Source: Halococcus sediminicola (lineage in GTDB: Archaea > Halobacteriota > Halobacteria > Halobacteriales > Halococcaceae). Taken from it: 64,000 bases of DNA. The translations under genes were made by a program, and so were the position numbers. The stretch is from contig NZ_BBMP01000021.1 in NCBI RefSeq assembly GCF_000755245.1, positions 1 to 64,000 of the forward strand, given 5' to 3'. Below are positions 22,522 to 31,412 of this stretch, one piece after another. Position 1 is the first letter of the stretch. Each line of letters begins with the position of its first letter. The notes beneath the pieces were generated by a model. It searched no databases, was not told where the DNA came from, and saw only the letters and a program-made list of their open reading frames with translations.

Positions 22522-23514
22522 TCAGGCCAGTGGCGTCCGCTCGACGACAGTCCCGTCGGCCGTCGGGTACTGCTCGACGATCTCACCCTTTCCGAGGTCG
22601 CCCTCCGTGATCATCTCCTCCAAGAGCCACCACGCGAGTTCGACGTGTTCGGATTTCTGAGAATAGAACTCCTCGGGAACGCCGAGGTCAGCAAGCCGCT
22701 CGCCGCTCTCCCACGCCTTGCCGTACACCAGCGTTCCGTCGTCGGTCACCTCGTCGAACTCCCGTCGCATGACCTTCGCCATCCGCTTCAGGCGGTTGCG
22801 GTGCTGGGCGGCGTCCTTGAACACGCTCGTACAGAAGTACACTTTCTCGTGGTCGCCCATCGCCTCCAGGATGTCGTGGGAACCTTCGACGGCGCTCATG
22901 TGACCCTCGCGGCGCTCGAAGCCCTGCTCTTGCATCCGCTCGTAGTTCCCGTCGCTCATCTCGAACTCGTTGATGTTGCAGAAGTCGGCCGCGCCCTCGT
23001 CGAGGAACTCCATGAACTCCTCTTCGGCACGGATGCCGGGAATCTCGAACGCCGGCGTCAAGCCCTCCTCGCGGGCGATGTAGAGAATCTCTTCCCATTC
23101 GGTGCCGTGGAGATCGCCCCACTGCTCGTAGGGCGGGTGGAAGCGGATCTCGTCGAGACCCGCCTCGCTCAGGCGGCGCATGTTCTCGCGCCCGCCGGTG
23201 ATTCCAGTGTAGAGGTGGGTGTGGTGGTCCTCACCGAACTCCTCTTTGAGCATGGAGAGATACCGACAGGTTTTCGCCATCGCCTCCTGTGGTTCGCCGC
23301 CGGTGATGGAGGTTCCCAGCGCGTTCATCCGGTGGGCCTCCTCGATCACATCTTCATCCGCTTCGACGCGGCGCTCGTTGGCGTAGACGTCGGTGACGTT
23401 TTTTCTATTCTCGCCGAGCGGACAGTAAAAGCAGTCGCGCTGGTCGCAGTAGCCGTAGACGAACAGCACCATCTTCCCGCCCTTAGCGCACTGTTCACAG
23501 CCCTTCGATATCAT
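22522..23514 (-). CDS. Radical SAM protein of the COG2108 type
   Basis: The 330-residue protein is a radical SAM enzyme related to pyruvate formate-lyase activases. The expected [4Fe-4S] cluster cysteines are C23, C28 and C31 in YGYCDQRDCFYCPLGENRK. The spacing is CX4CX2C rather than the canonical CX3CX2C. A further pair, C6 and C9 (GCEQCAKGGKM), precedes them. SAM-binding ITGGEP follows near residue 70, and the barrel continues through EIRFHPPYE and FEIPGI. Further cysteines in DFCNINEFEMS and VYFCTSVF line the barrel interior. Archaeal homologues are uncharacterised, so the substrate is unknown. It starts at the ATG at 23514. Confidence 0.85.
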   Translation of the reverse strand: MISKGCEQCAKGGKMVLFVYGYCDQRDCFYCPLGENRKNVTDVYANERRVEADEDVIEEAHRMNALGTSITGGEPQEAMAKTCRYLSMLKEEFGEDHHTHLYTGITGGRENMRRLSEAGLDEIRFHPPYEQWGDLHGTEWEEILYIAREEGLTPAFEIPGIRAEEEFMEFLDEGAADFCNINEFEMSDGNYERMQEQGFERREGHMSAVEGSHDILEAMGDHEKVYFCTSVFKDAAQHRNRLKRMAKVMRREFDEVTDDGTLVYGKAWESGERLADLGVPEEFYSQKSEHVELAWWLLEEMITEGDLGKGEIVEQYPTADGTVVERTPLA

Positions 23515-23569
23515 TCGTTGTAACTACTGGGTGCGCGGGCGTGAAAAGGCATACGGCTCGACGCGGATA

Positions 23570-23746
23570 CTACTCGGGCAGTCGGTGGCTCAACACCGTC
23601 TCCTCGCGGAAGCGTCGTGCGTCGGTTTCGGTTTCGGGTTCTCTGCGTGTGCTTTCGGGCACCATCGGCGCGCCGGTGTTCTCGGTATCCGTGTACATGG
23701 GTTGTCCGCCGAACGCCGACGGCGAACCGCCGGCATCGTTCGACAT
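23570..23746 (-). CDS. Small acidic protein, haloarchaeal
   Basis: This 58-residue ORF (beginning MSNDAGGSPSAFGGQPMYT, ending REETVLSHRLPE) has a charge pattern that suits a soluble halophilic peptide. The start at 23746 is supported by a TATA-like ggtttatg on the minus strand (about 23769-23776) at the leaderless distance. I do not recognise a family with certainty. It stands alone between the radical SAM gene upstream of it and the divergent DUF373 gene. There is no Cys, membrane segment or nucleic-acid motif. Confidence 0.5.
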   Translation of the reverse strand: MSNDAGGSPSAFGGQPMYTDTENTGAPMVPESTRREPETETDARRFREETVLSHRLPE

Positions 23747-23878
23747 GCACAACCATCGGGTTCGCCCGCATAAACCTAATGATAGAACATGTAATATCAC
23801 TCCGAAGCGGCTTAGGGGATATTAGGTCACGGCGAGCGGCACCGAAGACAGTTAACGGCGGGCCGCGTAGCCGGGCGC

Positions 23879-24961
23879 ATGCTGTTGGTGCTGTGTATCG
23901 ACCTCGACGACGACCTCGGACGGAAGGCCGGCGTCGAGACGCCAGTCGTGGGCCGCGCGGCCGTCGAGCGCGCCGCGGTCGCGCTCGCCACGGCCGACCC
24001 CGAGGATTCGGATGCGAACGTGCTCTTCGAGGGGTTGCACATCCACGACGACATCACCGACGAGGAGGTCGAGGTCGCGGCCGTCACCGGCGTCGAGAGC
24101 GGCGGCGTCGCGGCGAACAGGAAGGTCGGCGAGGAGATCGACCGCATCCTCGCGGGGCTGACCACCGGCGAGGACGTGCATGCACTGGTGGTCACCGACG
24201 GCGCACAGGACGAGTCGGTCATCCCGGTGATCCGCTCGCGGCTCCCTATCGACGGCGTGCGCCGCGTTGTCGTCCGGCAAGCCCAGAACCTCGAATCGAT
24301 GTACTACACGATCAAGCAGGTGCTCGACGACCCCGAGACGAGGGGCACGATCCTCGTTCCCCTCGGCATTCTCCTGCTCATCTACCCGCTCGCCGAGATC
24401 GCCGGCCAACTCGGCGTGCCCGGCGCAGCGGTGTTCGGCTTCATCTCCACCCTGTTGGGACTCTACGTACTGTTTCGCGGGCTGGGTCTCGAACGCGCCA
24501 TCGACGAGGGCGTCGCGCGTGCGCGCCGCGGCCTCTACGCCGGCCGGGTGATGCTCATCACGTCGGTCGTGGCGGCGGCGCTGTTCGCCATCGGCGGCGT
24601 CCGCGGGATGGGAGTGCTCGACGCCCACAGCGCCACCGGGGCACTCACCCCCGTCGAGACCTTCGCGGCATTTACTGTGGGCGCAATACCGTGGTTCGCC
24701 GCGGCGGGCATCACCAGCAGCGTCGGCCGCATCACCGACACGTATCTCGCCGAGCGCTTTCGCTGGCGCTACCTCAACGCGCCCTTCTACGTGCTTGCCA
24801 TCGCGGCCGTCCTCTACGCGGTCGGGGCGTTCCTCCTCGGCGAGGTCGGACTCACGTACATGGCGGTCGCGCTCACCGCCGGCACGCTGTTGGGTCTCGT
24901 GAGCACGCTCGCCTTCGCCATCGTCGAGTCGCGCTTTCCGAGCGTTCCGGAGCCGGTCTGA
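23879..24961 (+). CDS. DUF373 family membrane protein
   Basis: The 360-residue protein has an N-terminal soluble domain of about 150 residues (MLLVLCIDLDDDLGRKAGVE, a VLFEGLHIHDDI segment, LVVTDGAQDESVIPVI, and QNLESMYYTIKQVLDDPETR). Six or seven membrane helices follow from near residue 155 onward. This is the archaeal DUF373 arrangement; no function has been established that I know of. The N-terminal acidic DLDDD cluster could bind metal, which is a guess. A TATA-like cagttaacg centred near 23853 supports leaderless initiation at the ATG at 23879. Confidence 0.87.
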   Translation: MLLVLCIDLDDDLGRKAGVETPVVGRAAVERAAVALATADPEDSDANVLFEGLHIHDDITDEEVEVAAVTGVESGGVAANRKVGEEIDRILAGLTTGEDVHALVVTDGAQDESVIPVIRSRLPIDGVRRVVVRQAQNLESMYYTIKQVLDDPETRGTILVPLGILLLIYPLAEIAGQLGVPGAAVFGFISTLLGLYVLFRGLGLERAIDEGVARARRGLYAGRVMLITSVVAAALFAIGGVRGMGVLDAHSATGALTPVETFAAFTVGAIPWFAAAGITSSVGRITDTYLAERFRWRYLNAPFYVLAIAAVLYAVGAFLLGEVGLTYMAVALTAGTLLGLVSTLAFAIVESRFPSVPEPV

Positions 24962-25042
24962 GCCGTTCGGAGGCGTTCGAGACCGACGACACTGGAGATA
25001 GCAATGGAAAGGGACTTATCCGGCCGCCGAGAGCGGGTTTGC

Positions 25043-26008
25043 ATGGATGCAATCGTACTCGCCGGAGGCTACGCGACGCGCCTCTGGCCGATTACGAAAC
25101 ATCGGCCGAAGATGTTCCTCCCGGTCGGCGGGATGGACGTCATCGACCGTATCTTCGCCGAACTGGAGGGTGACGACCGTATCGAGGACGTCTACGTGAG
25201 TACGAACGAACGTTTCGCCCCGGAGTTCGAACGCCACATCGACGCCAGCGACTTCTCGAAGCCACGGCTCAGCGTCGAGGAGACCACCGGCGAAGACGAG
25301 AAATTCGGCGTCGTCGGCGCGCTCGCCCAACTTGTCGACCGCGAGAACGTCGACGACGATTTACTTGTTATCGCCGGCGACAACCTCATCAGCTTCCCCA
25401 TCAGCGACTTTCTCGACGAGTTCGAATCGCGCGACGAACCGACCATCGCGGCCTACGACGTCGGCTCGAAGGAGCGCGCCTCCTCGTATGGACTGGTCGA
25501 ACTCGACGGCGACCGCGTCGTGGACTTTCAGGAAAAGCCCGACGACCCCAAGAGCACGTTGGTGTCGATCGCTTGTTACGCCTTCCCGGCGGAAGCGCTC
25601 GCCTTCGAGGAGTACCTCGCGGGCGACAACAACCCCGACGAACCGGGATGGTTCGTCCAGTGGCTTCAGGCGACCCGCGCGGTCTACGCCTACACCTTCG
25701 ACGGCGCGTGGTTCGACATTGGCACGCCCGAGAGCTACCTCGAAACCGTCGCGTGGGCGCTCGACGGCGACTCGACTGTGGCGGCCGACGCCACGGTCGA
25801 GAACAGCGAAATCGGCAGCGGCGTCCACGTCATGGACGGCGCGGTAGTGAAAAACTCGACCGTCGAGCGTTCGGTCGTCTTCCCCGACGCCACCGTCGAG
25901 AACTGTACCGTGCGCGATTCGATTCTCGACGAGGCAGTCGACGTCGCCGGTCTCGATCTCACCGAGGCGCTCGTCGGCGCGCACACGAAGATCCCCGACC
26001 GGGACTGA
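25043..26008 (+). CDS. Sugar-phosphate nucleotidyltransferase
   Basis: The 321-residue protein joins an NTP to a sugar 1-phosphate, making an activated sugar for glycan or S-layer glycosylation. The N-terminal Rossmann-like domain has the signature MDAIVLAGGYATRLWPITKH (residues 1-20) with the later KMFLPVGG, VIAGDNLISFPI, the YGLVELDGDRVVDFQEKP segment and WFDIGTPESYLE. The C-terminal 60 residues look like an imperfect left-handed beta helix (hexapeptide repeats such as VENSEIGSGVHVMDG), as in GlmU and RmlA-like enzymes. The start ATG at 25043 follows a TATA-like gacttatcc near 25018. The exact nucleotide and sugar cannot be told. Confidence 0.9.
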   Translation: MDAIVLAGGYATRLWPITKHRPKMFLPVGGMDVIDRIFAELEGDDRIEDVYVSTNERFAPEFERHIDASDFSKPRLSVEETTGEDEKFGVVGALAQLVDRENVDDDLLVIAGDNLISFPISDFLDEFESRDEPTIAAYDVGSKERASSYGLVELDGDRVVDFQEKPDDPKSTLVSIACYAFPAEALAFEEYLAGDNNPDEPGWFVQWLQATRAVYAYTFDGAWFDIGTPESYLETVAWALDGDSTVAADATVENSEIGSGVHVMDGAVVKNSTVERSVVFPDATVENCTVRDSILDEAVDVAGLDLTEALVGAHTKIPDRD

Positions 26009-26045
26009 CCACAGACCTCTTTGGCACGGCCGCCCTCGCGCGGGT

Positions 26046-26174
26046 ATGGCATCGCGTTCGACACAGTTCGTCGCCGGTATCGCCCTACTGATCGCCGTCT
26101 CCTTCGGCGTCCACTACGCGCTGTTCGGCGCGCTGCCGGTCGGCAAGCCGGCGCTGCTCGACGACGAGGAGTAG
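26046..26174 (+). CDS. Small single-span membrane protein (42 residues)
   Basis: The ORF encodes a basic N-terminus (MASRSTQFVAGIALLIAVSF), one hydrophobic helix at about residues 9-30 (ending VHYALFGALPVG) and an acidic end LLDDEE. It is complete, with an ATG at 26046 and a stop at 26172-26174, and lies 37 bases after the nucleotidyltransferase gene on the same strand. Similar tiny one-helix proteins are common in haloarchaea. It may be cotranscribed with the upstream gene or use a weak TATA-like cctctttgg near 26020. Confidence 0.6.
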   Translation: MASRSTQFVAGIALLIAVSFGVHYALFGALPVGKPALLDDEE

Positions 26175-26176
26175 TC

Positions 26177-26887
26177 TCACCCGTCGCCGAGCCACGCATC
26201 ACGGATTCGCAACCGACCCCGCACGCCGTCCCACTCGGTCTCGTAATCGAGTTCGATCGGTCGGGCCATATGCGGGCCGTCGGTCACCAGTGTCTCGAAC
26301 CCTCCACCCTCGCCGAGGAGGTGGACACCGTACTTTTCGTGGAGGATTTCGAGGTCGTCGAAGGCATCGGCGTCGAGCCTGCGCCCGAGCCACGATTCGT
26401 CGAGACCCGCGGCCGCCACGGCGACGACGCGAATCTCGAAGCCGGCAGCGACCATCGCGTCGGCGAGTTTTCGGGGGTCGCGCTGCCAGAGCGGGGTGTA
26501 CAGTTCGATTCCGAGGCGCTCGCACAGCGCTTCGATTCGCGTCTGCTGAAACTCGCTTTCGACCGCGCCCGCGACGACGCCCGTGAGACCGCCGTCGAGG
26601 TCGTCCGCGAGGTCCGCCAGCGCGCGTTCGAGCGGTTCGAGTTCGGCGTCGCCGCGCGCACCGGAGTCGAGTTCGTCGTGGCTCCCCGATTCGACCTCGT
26701 GGAGTTCGATACCGATGCTCGCGGCGGCGAGGCCGGCGAGGTCGGTCGCCGGGACGTGGTAAAGATGGGAGTCCTCTTCGGGATGCACAGTCAGGAGTCG
26801 CGCGACGGGGAGGCCGTCGTCGAGCGCGCGATAGAGCGCCCACGCCGAGTCTTTCCCGCCCGAAAAGAGGCTCACCCATCCTGCCAT
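26177..26887 (-). CDS. dph6: Dph6-like diphthine-ammonia ligase
   Basis: The family carries out the last step of diphthamide formation on translation elongation factor 2, using ATP and ammonia. The 236-residue protein opens with the ATP-pyrophosphatase loop FSGGKDSAWAL (8-18). It then has VARLLTVHPEE, GIELHEVESG, the VVAGAVESEFQQTRIEALCE segment, LYTPLWQRDP and the family signature GEGGGFETLVTDGP near residue 191. These are hallmarks of the archaeal Dph6/MJ0570 group. There is no adjacent dph2 or dph5. Related ATP-PPases acting on other substrates exist, so the assignment is likely rather than proven. Confidence 0.88.
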   Translation of the reverse strand: MAGWVSLFSGGKDSAWALYRALDDGLPVARLLTVHPEEDSHLYHVPATDLAGLAAASIGIELHEVESGSHDELDSGARGDAELEPLERALADLADDLDGGLTGVVAGAVESEFQQTRIEALCERLGIELYTPLWQRDPRKLADAMVAAGFEIRVVAVAAAGLDESWLGRRLDADAFDDLEILHEKYGVHLLGEGGGFETLVTDGPHMARPIELDYETEWDGVRGRLRIRDAWLGDG

Positions 26888-26983
26888 GAGTGTAGTATCG
26901 GGCCGACGAACAAACGCGCTGCGGTCGGGCCGCGCCGTCGTGGATCCGAACGTTCACGGCCCCGCGCGAGGTAGGTCGCGGCG

Positions 26984-27400
26984 ATGAACGGACACCGCTC
27001 GGGCAAACGCCCGTGGCTCGCGGCGGCGCTGGCGCTGCTCTATCCCGGACTCGGTCACGCCTACCTGCGCGAGTGGCTGCGCGCGCTTACGTGGTTCGCG
27101 CTGACGTTCGCGACCGTTGCGCTGGCGCTGCCCCAATCGGCAGTCCCGGACTCCGGTGGCGTCAGTCTCGATGCGGTCATGAGCGCGACCCGGGCGCTCC
27201 CGACGGAGGCTTCGGTCGCCATCTTCGTCCTCCTCGTGCTCAACACGGTCGATGCCTACCGTCTCGCCCGGCAGGAGAGTCGACCCGAAGAGACGGTCGT
27301 CACCGACGGCGAGCGGCGCTGTCCGAACTGTGGCCGCGAGACCGACGCCGACCTCGAATTCTGTCAGTGGTGTACCGAACCGGTCGAGACCGGCGAGTGA
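26984..27400 (+). CDS. Membrane protein with C-terminal zinc ribbon
   Basis: The 138-residue protein has a basic start, hydrophobic helices near residues 11-28, 32-50 and 72-90 (RPWLAAALALLYPGLGHAYL at the first), then a soluble tail carrying a CX2C...CX2C zinc ribbon (CPNCGRE and FCQWCTEP, residues 113-131). Proteins of this shape recur in haloarchaea; the ribbon may mediate protein or nucleic-acid contacts at the membrane. The function is unknown. It is followed by the DUF5810 gene 37 bases downstream on the same strand. Confidence 0.8.
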   Translation: MNGHRSGKRPWLAAALALLYPGLGHAYLREWLRALTWFALTFATVALALPQSAVPDSGGVSLDAVMSATRALPTEASVAIFVLLVLNTVDAYRLARQESRPEETVVTDGERRCPNCGRETDADLEFCQWCTEPVETGE

Positions 27401-27437
27401 GCGCGGGATAGAAGCACGTCGAGACCCGAAGAAGAGT

Positions 27438-27839
27438 ATGGGCTATGCCTGTCCCGTCTGTGAGACGCCGCAGGCCGACGCGCAACATCTCGCGAACCAC
27501 CTCGCGTTCACCGCGCTGCTCGGCGACGACGACCACGAGTCGTGGCTCGACGAGCACGCACCGGGCTGGGAGGAGTCGGGCGAGGACGATCTCGCCGAGC
27601 GGGTCGAAGAAGGGGCCTCGGAAGTCGAGTACCCACGGGTCTTCGAGGACACGACTGGCCACGACCACCGCCACGGCGACGAACCCAAACCCGGAGATCT
27701 CTTCGACGAGCGCCCGACGCGCGGGCCATCCAGGGAATCGCGTCTCGACGCCGAGACCGCCGCCGCAGTCGAGCAGGCCCGCGCGATGACGCAGGACGAT
27801 GGTGACGAGGAAGCGAGCGACGAGGACGAAAACGGGTAA
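27438..27839 (+). CDS. DUF5810 family protein with N-terminal zinc-finger-like motif
   Basis: The 133-residue protein begins MGYACPVCETPQADAQHLAN HLAFTALL in one run (split here for length). The CX2C and the two later histidines (spacing HX3H) look like a C2H2-type zinc site. The rest is highly acidic and low in complexity, ending in DGDEEASDEDENG. It matches the haloarchaeal family I recall as DUF5810. The adjacent gene is DUF5809, and the two are usually neighbours. A role in nucleic-acid binding is a guess from the zinc motif. The start is the ATG at 27438. Confidence 0.82.
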   Translation: MGYACPVCETPQADAQHLANHLAFTALLGDDDHESWLDEHAPGWEESGEDDLAERVEEGASEVEYPRVFEDTTGHDHRHGDEPKPGDLFDERPTRGPSRESRLDAETAAAVEQARAMTQDDGDEEASDEDENG

Positions 27840-27863
27840 CTGCTCGCCGGACGAAGCGAGCCT

Positions 27864-28283
27864 ATGCACACGGATGGACGCTTTGCGCCGGCCACCGAGG
27901 AGGCAGCCCGCGAGCGCTACGCAACGCTCGGACCCACGGCACAGACCGTGGTCCGGGAGGTCGCAACGGCGATGGAGTTCGACAAGGACGAGTACGACGA
28001 GCGCGTGACGAGCACGGTCGTCGAGCGGGCGCGCAACGCACTGTTTGCCTCCGCGCTCGAAATCTCCATTGGTGAGCGCGAGGCGTTCGACGACTGGCGG
28101 GCCGCCCATCCCGACTACGAATGGCACATCATCGGCAACGAGAACGTTCCCCGCATGGCGTGGCACGCCGTCCCCTTCTCCGAACAGGCAGTCGCGGCGA
28201 CCTTTGCAAACGAGGAGCGTGCGGCCGTCGAGACGCTGCGCCGACAGGCATTCGGGCGGCTCTACCGCGATCTCTTCGAGTGA
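27864..28283 (+). CDS. DUF5809 family protein
   Basis: The 139-residue soluble protein matches the haloarchaeal DUF5809 family, the usual neighbour of DUF5810. Conserved-looking stretches are MHTDGRFAPATEEAARERYA at the start, VTSTVVERARNALFASALE, and WHIIGNENVPRMAWHAVPFS with several Trp and His residues. It is mostly helical. No catalytic motif is evident, and its function is unknown. It lies 24 bases after the DUF5810 gene and ends three bases before the convergent VIT-like gene. Confidence 0.82.
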   Translation: MHTDGRFAPATEEAARERYATLGPTAQTVVREVATAMEFDKDEYDERVTSTVVERARNALFASALEISIGEREAFDDWRAAHPDYEWHIIGNENVPRMAWHAVPFSEQAVAATFANEERAAVETLRRQAFGRLYRDLFE

Positions 28284-28286
28284 TCT

Positions 28287-28865
28287 TCAGCCGGGTAAGA
28301 AGACGTTGATGACGGCGACGACGATACCGGCAAGTCCCATGCGGATACCGGCGATATACCATTTCTGACGGGATATCGAGGCCATGTACGCCCCGAACGT
28401 GAACAGAACGCCGACCGCCATCGCGACCGAGGCGAGCGTCGCCTGCAACAGCGAGAGGACTGTGTCTTCGAGTAGAAACGGCAATAGAGGGACGACGAGA
28501 CCGAGAAGCGGGCCGAGACCACTCATCAGCGCGTTCACCACTTGGTTGCTCATCTTCTCGCGTTCGACGCGGGTACCGCTCAAATCGGCGAGCATCGCGT
28601 CCTCGGTCTCCTGAATCTCGGCGCGCATCTCCGCACGTTCGATCTCCCAGACGCTCCACACTCCGGAGGTGGTGAGTCCAACCGCCGCGGCGAGTCCGAG
28701 ACTCACGACGGTGAGTCCGTCGGAAATTCCCGAAAGGTACGCCCCGACGGTAACGCCGACGCCGGTGAGCGCGCCGTCGAAACCGTTCGAGACGAAGTAG
28801 CGGCGCGCGATCGGTCCGACCATGCCGGTGTCGACGCGGTCGGCCAGCGAATCGTCGTCGGCCAT
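28287..28865 (-). CDS. VIT1/CCC1-family membrane protein
   Basis: The 192-residue protein resembles the vacuolar iron transporter (VIT1/CCC1) family, which moves Fe2+ or Mn2+. The family's first-helix region is visible as RRYFVSNGFDGALTGVGVTVGAYL. A polar cytosolic loop between helices 2 and 3 is rich in Glu and Met (EIERAEMRAEIQETEDAML), where VIT1 has its metal-binding domain, and three further helices follow. It is shorter than plant VIT1. Its ATG shares one base with the stop of the DUF211 gene upstream (28865), so the two are coupled. Confidence 0.78.
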   Translation of the reverse strand: MADDDSLADRVDTGMVGPIARRYFVSNGFDGALTGVGVTVGAYLSGISDGLTVVSLGLAAAVGLTTSGVWSVWEIERAEMRAEIQETEDAMLADLSGTRVEREKMSNQVVNALMSGLGPLLGLVVPLLPFLLEDTVLSLLQATLASVAMAVGVLFTFGAYMASISRQKWYIAGIRMGLAGIVVAVINVFLPG

Positions 28866-29152
28866 CAGTCCTGCGCCGTCGGGACGTCCTCGACGATGTA
28901 CTCGCCACAGGCGACCTGATCGACCGAGTGGACCCGCGCGCCCGTGTCCTCGACGGTCGCGCTCACCGCCTCGAAGTCGATGGCCTCCCCCTCGATGGTG
29001 AACTTGATGTTGCGGACCTCCTCGTCCATCTCCAGGAGGGTGGCGTTGACGCCATCGACGCCGTCGAGGTCGGCGATCTCCTCGGCGACCGCGAGCATGG
29101 TCGGCTCGTGTGGCTTGAGCACGTCGATGACTAACTGACGAATGGTGGCCAT
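28865..29152 (-). CDS. DUF211 protein
   Basis: The 95-residue protein is an archaeal DUF211 member with a ferredoxin-like alpha/beta fold, seen as MATIRQLVIDVLKPHEPTML, AEEIADLDGVDGVNATLLE, the VRNIKFTIEGEAIDFE strand pair and GARVHSVDQVACGEYIVE. Structures of DUF211 proteins are known, but no enzymatic role is established to my knowledge. The one-base overlap with the VIT-like gene suggests a regulatory or metal-sensing partner. The start is the ATG at 29152. Confidence 0.88.
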   Translation of the reverse strand: MATIRQLVIDVLKPHEPTMLAVAEEIADLDGVDGVNATLLEMDEEVRNIKFTIEGEAIDFEAVSATVEDTGARVHSVDQVACGEYIVEDVPTAQD

Positions 29153-29313
29153 ATCGTGCCGAACGACGTCTAACGGTAAGGGTGTGTTGATGCCGTAGCA
29201 ACCGTCGTTCGTCCACTCTTACAACCGGATTCGACGGCTGCTTACGAGGAGTCGTCCTCGTCCTCTACATCCCCAGAAGTCAGGGATTGCTGGTGTGCAA
29301 ACGAAAACGACGA

Positions 29314-31209
29314 CTACTCGTCGTCGTTTTCGTCAACGTCCTCGAAGTCCGCGTCGACGTACTCCTCGTCGTCGCCGTCCCCGTCAGCGCCACCCATGTC
29401 ACCCATGCCACCGGGACCGCCCGCCGCGCCGGCCCCGCCCGCACCGCCGGCGGCCTGCTGGGCAGCCTCCTGCTGTTGGTACATCTGCTTGCCGATTTCT
29501 TGCAGTTCGGTCGAGAGGGTTTCGGTCGCATCCTGGAGTTCCTCGGTCGTCGCGTCCTCGTCTTCGAGGACCTCCTCGACGTCCTCGATAGCCGCTTCGA
29601 TGTCGGCCCGGAGGTCGTCGTCGACCTGCTCTTCGTTCTCCTCGAGGAGCGTGTTCGCGCGCTGGACCGAACTCTCGGCCTCGTTGCGCGCCTCGATACG
29701 CTCGCGGCGCTGCTCGTCTTCCTCGGCGTACTGCTCGGCTTCGTCCTGCATGCGGTCGATCTCGTCGTCGGAGAGGCCCGCACCGCCCTCGATGGTGATC
29801 TCCTCTGAGTTGCCCGAGCCTTGGTCGTGGGCCTCGACGTTGACGATGCCGTTCTCGTCGATGTTGAACGTCACCTCGATCTGGGGTGTCCCCGCAGGAG
29901 CGGGCGGGATGCCCGACAGCTGAAACTCACCCAACAGTTCGTTCTCGTTGGCGATCTCGCGCTCGCCCTGGAACACGCGCACCTGGACCTGAGTCTGGTT
30001 CGCCGCGGCGGTGGTGAACACCTTCGACTCCTCGGTCGGGATCGTCGTGTTCTTCTCGATGAGCCGCTCGAAGAGGCCGCCCTTGACCTCGATACCTAGC
30101 GAGAGCGGCGTGACGTCGAGCAGTACGATGTCGTCGACGTCGCCCGAGAGCACGCCACCCTGGATGGCCGCCCCCAGTGCCACGGCCTCGTCGGGGTTGA
30201 CGTTCTTCTGTGGGTCCTGACCGACGAGCTCGGAGACCTCCTCTTGGACTTGGGGCATCCTCGTCGACCCGCCCACGAGGATCACCTCGTCGATGTCGTC
30301 GGCGTCGTAGCCCGCGTCGTCGAGCGCCTGCTGGGTCGGGTCCACAGTTCTGTCGATGAGGTCCGAGGTGAGCGACTCGAACGTCGCTCGGGTGAGTTTC
30401 TCCTCCAGATGGACCGGCCCCGAATCAGTCGCCGTGATGAACGGAAGGTTGATCGTCGTCTCCTTTCGGTTGGAGAGTTCGATCTTGGCCTCCTCGGCAG
30501 CATCCTTGAGCCGCTGGAGCGCCTGGCGGTCCTCGCGGAGATCGAAGCCGTGGTCCGACTCGAACTGTTCGGCGAGCCAGTCGATGACGGCCTCGTCCCA
30601 GTCGTCGCCACCCAGGTCGTTGTCGCCGTTCGTGGCGACGACCTCGTAGACCCCACCACCCAGGTCGAGCACCGAGACGTCGAAGGTCCCCCCACCGAGG
30701 TCGTAGACCATCACGGTCTGGTCGGAGTCGTCGTCCAGCCCGTAGGCCATCGACGCCGCGGTCGGCTCGTTGATGATGCGCTCGACGTCGAAGCCGGCGA
30801 TCTCGCCGGCGTCCTTCGTCGCCTGGCGCTGGCTGTCCGAGAAGTAGGCAGGGACGGTGATGACGGCTTTCTCGATCTCGTCGCCGAGATACTCCTCGGC
30901 GTCGCGCTTGATCTTGCCGAGGATGAGCGCCGAGATCTCCTCGGGTGTGTAGTCCTCGCCGTCGATCTCGACGGTGTGGTCCTCGCCGATGAACCGCTTG
31001 ATCGATTCGACGGTTCGATCGGGGTTCTGGATGGCCTGGTTCTTCGCGGGTTTGCCTACCAGACGCTCGTCGTCGGTGAACGCCACCACGGAGGGTGTGG
31101 TGCGGTCGCCCTCGCCGTTCACGACGATTTCGGGGTCGCCACCTTCCATCACCGCAAAGGCCGAGTTCGTCGTCCCGAGGTCGATACCGAGAATCTTGTT
31201 GCTCGCCAT
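29314..31209 (-). CDS. dnaK: Chaperone DnaK (Hsp70)
   Basis: Hsp70 binds and folds exposed hydrophobic segments in an ATP cycle with DnaJ and GrpE. The 631-residue protein has the ATPase domain signatures [16 protein letters not shown] near the start, [17 protein letters not shown] in the middle, and [14 protein letters not shown]. The substrate-binding domain with the interdomain linker [12 protein letters not shown]-like segment follows, then a helical lid. The last 50 residues are Gly-rich, then very acidic ([19 protein letters not shown]). GrpE lies 900 bases upstream on the same strand with an unrelated convergent gene between them. No dnaJ is found in the window. A TATA-like cttttaacc near 31243 precedes the gene. 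Confidence 0.97.
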   Translation of the reverse strand: MASNKILGIDLGTTNSAFAVMEGGDPEIVVNGEGDRTTPSVVAFTDDERLVGKPAKNQAIQNPDRTVESIKRFIGEDHTVEIDGEDYTPEEISALILGKIKRDAEEYLGDEIEKAVITVPAYFSDSQRQATKDAGEIAGFDVERIINEPTAASMAYGLDDDSDQTVMVYDLGGGTFDVSVLDLGGGVYEVVATNGDNDLGGDDWDEAVIDWLAEQFESDHGFDLREDRQALQRLKDAAEEAKIELSNRKETTINLPFITATDSGPVHLEEKLTRATFESLTSDLIDRTVDPTQQALDDAGYDADDIDEVILVGGSTRMPQVQEEVSELVGQDPQKNVNPDEAVALGAAIQGGVLSGDVDDIVLLDVTPLSLGIEVKGGLFERLIEKNTTIPTEESKVFTTAAANQTQVQVRVFQGEREIANENELLGEFQLSGIPPAPAGTPQIEVTFNIDENGIVNVEAHDQGSGNSEEITIEGGAGLSDDEIDRMQDEAEQYAEEDEQRRERIEARNEAESSVQRANTLLEENEEQVDDDLRADIEAAIEDVEEVLEDEDATTEELQDATETLSTELQEIGKQMYQQQEAAQQAAGGAGGAGAAGGPGGMGDMGGADGDGDDEEYVDADFEDVDENDDE

Positions 31210-31412
31210 TGTTGGCCTCCTCTATCGGTTTGGGCCGGTTAAAAGTTGCTAGATACGCCGACCGACCCCGACGAGCCATTGGCCTCCCGGGTTGCGGTTT
31301 TCGTTTCGTGCGAACGGTCCACCCACGGCGTATAAATCGGACCGCAACACGACCGCTCGTCGTTCCTTTCCGCCTCGAAAAGGACCAAATCGCTCGGTGC
31401 CCTCATTGGAGT

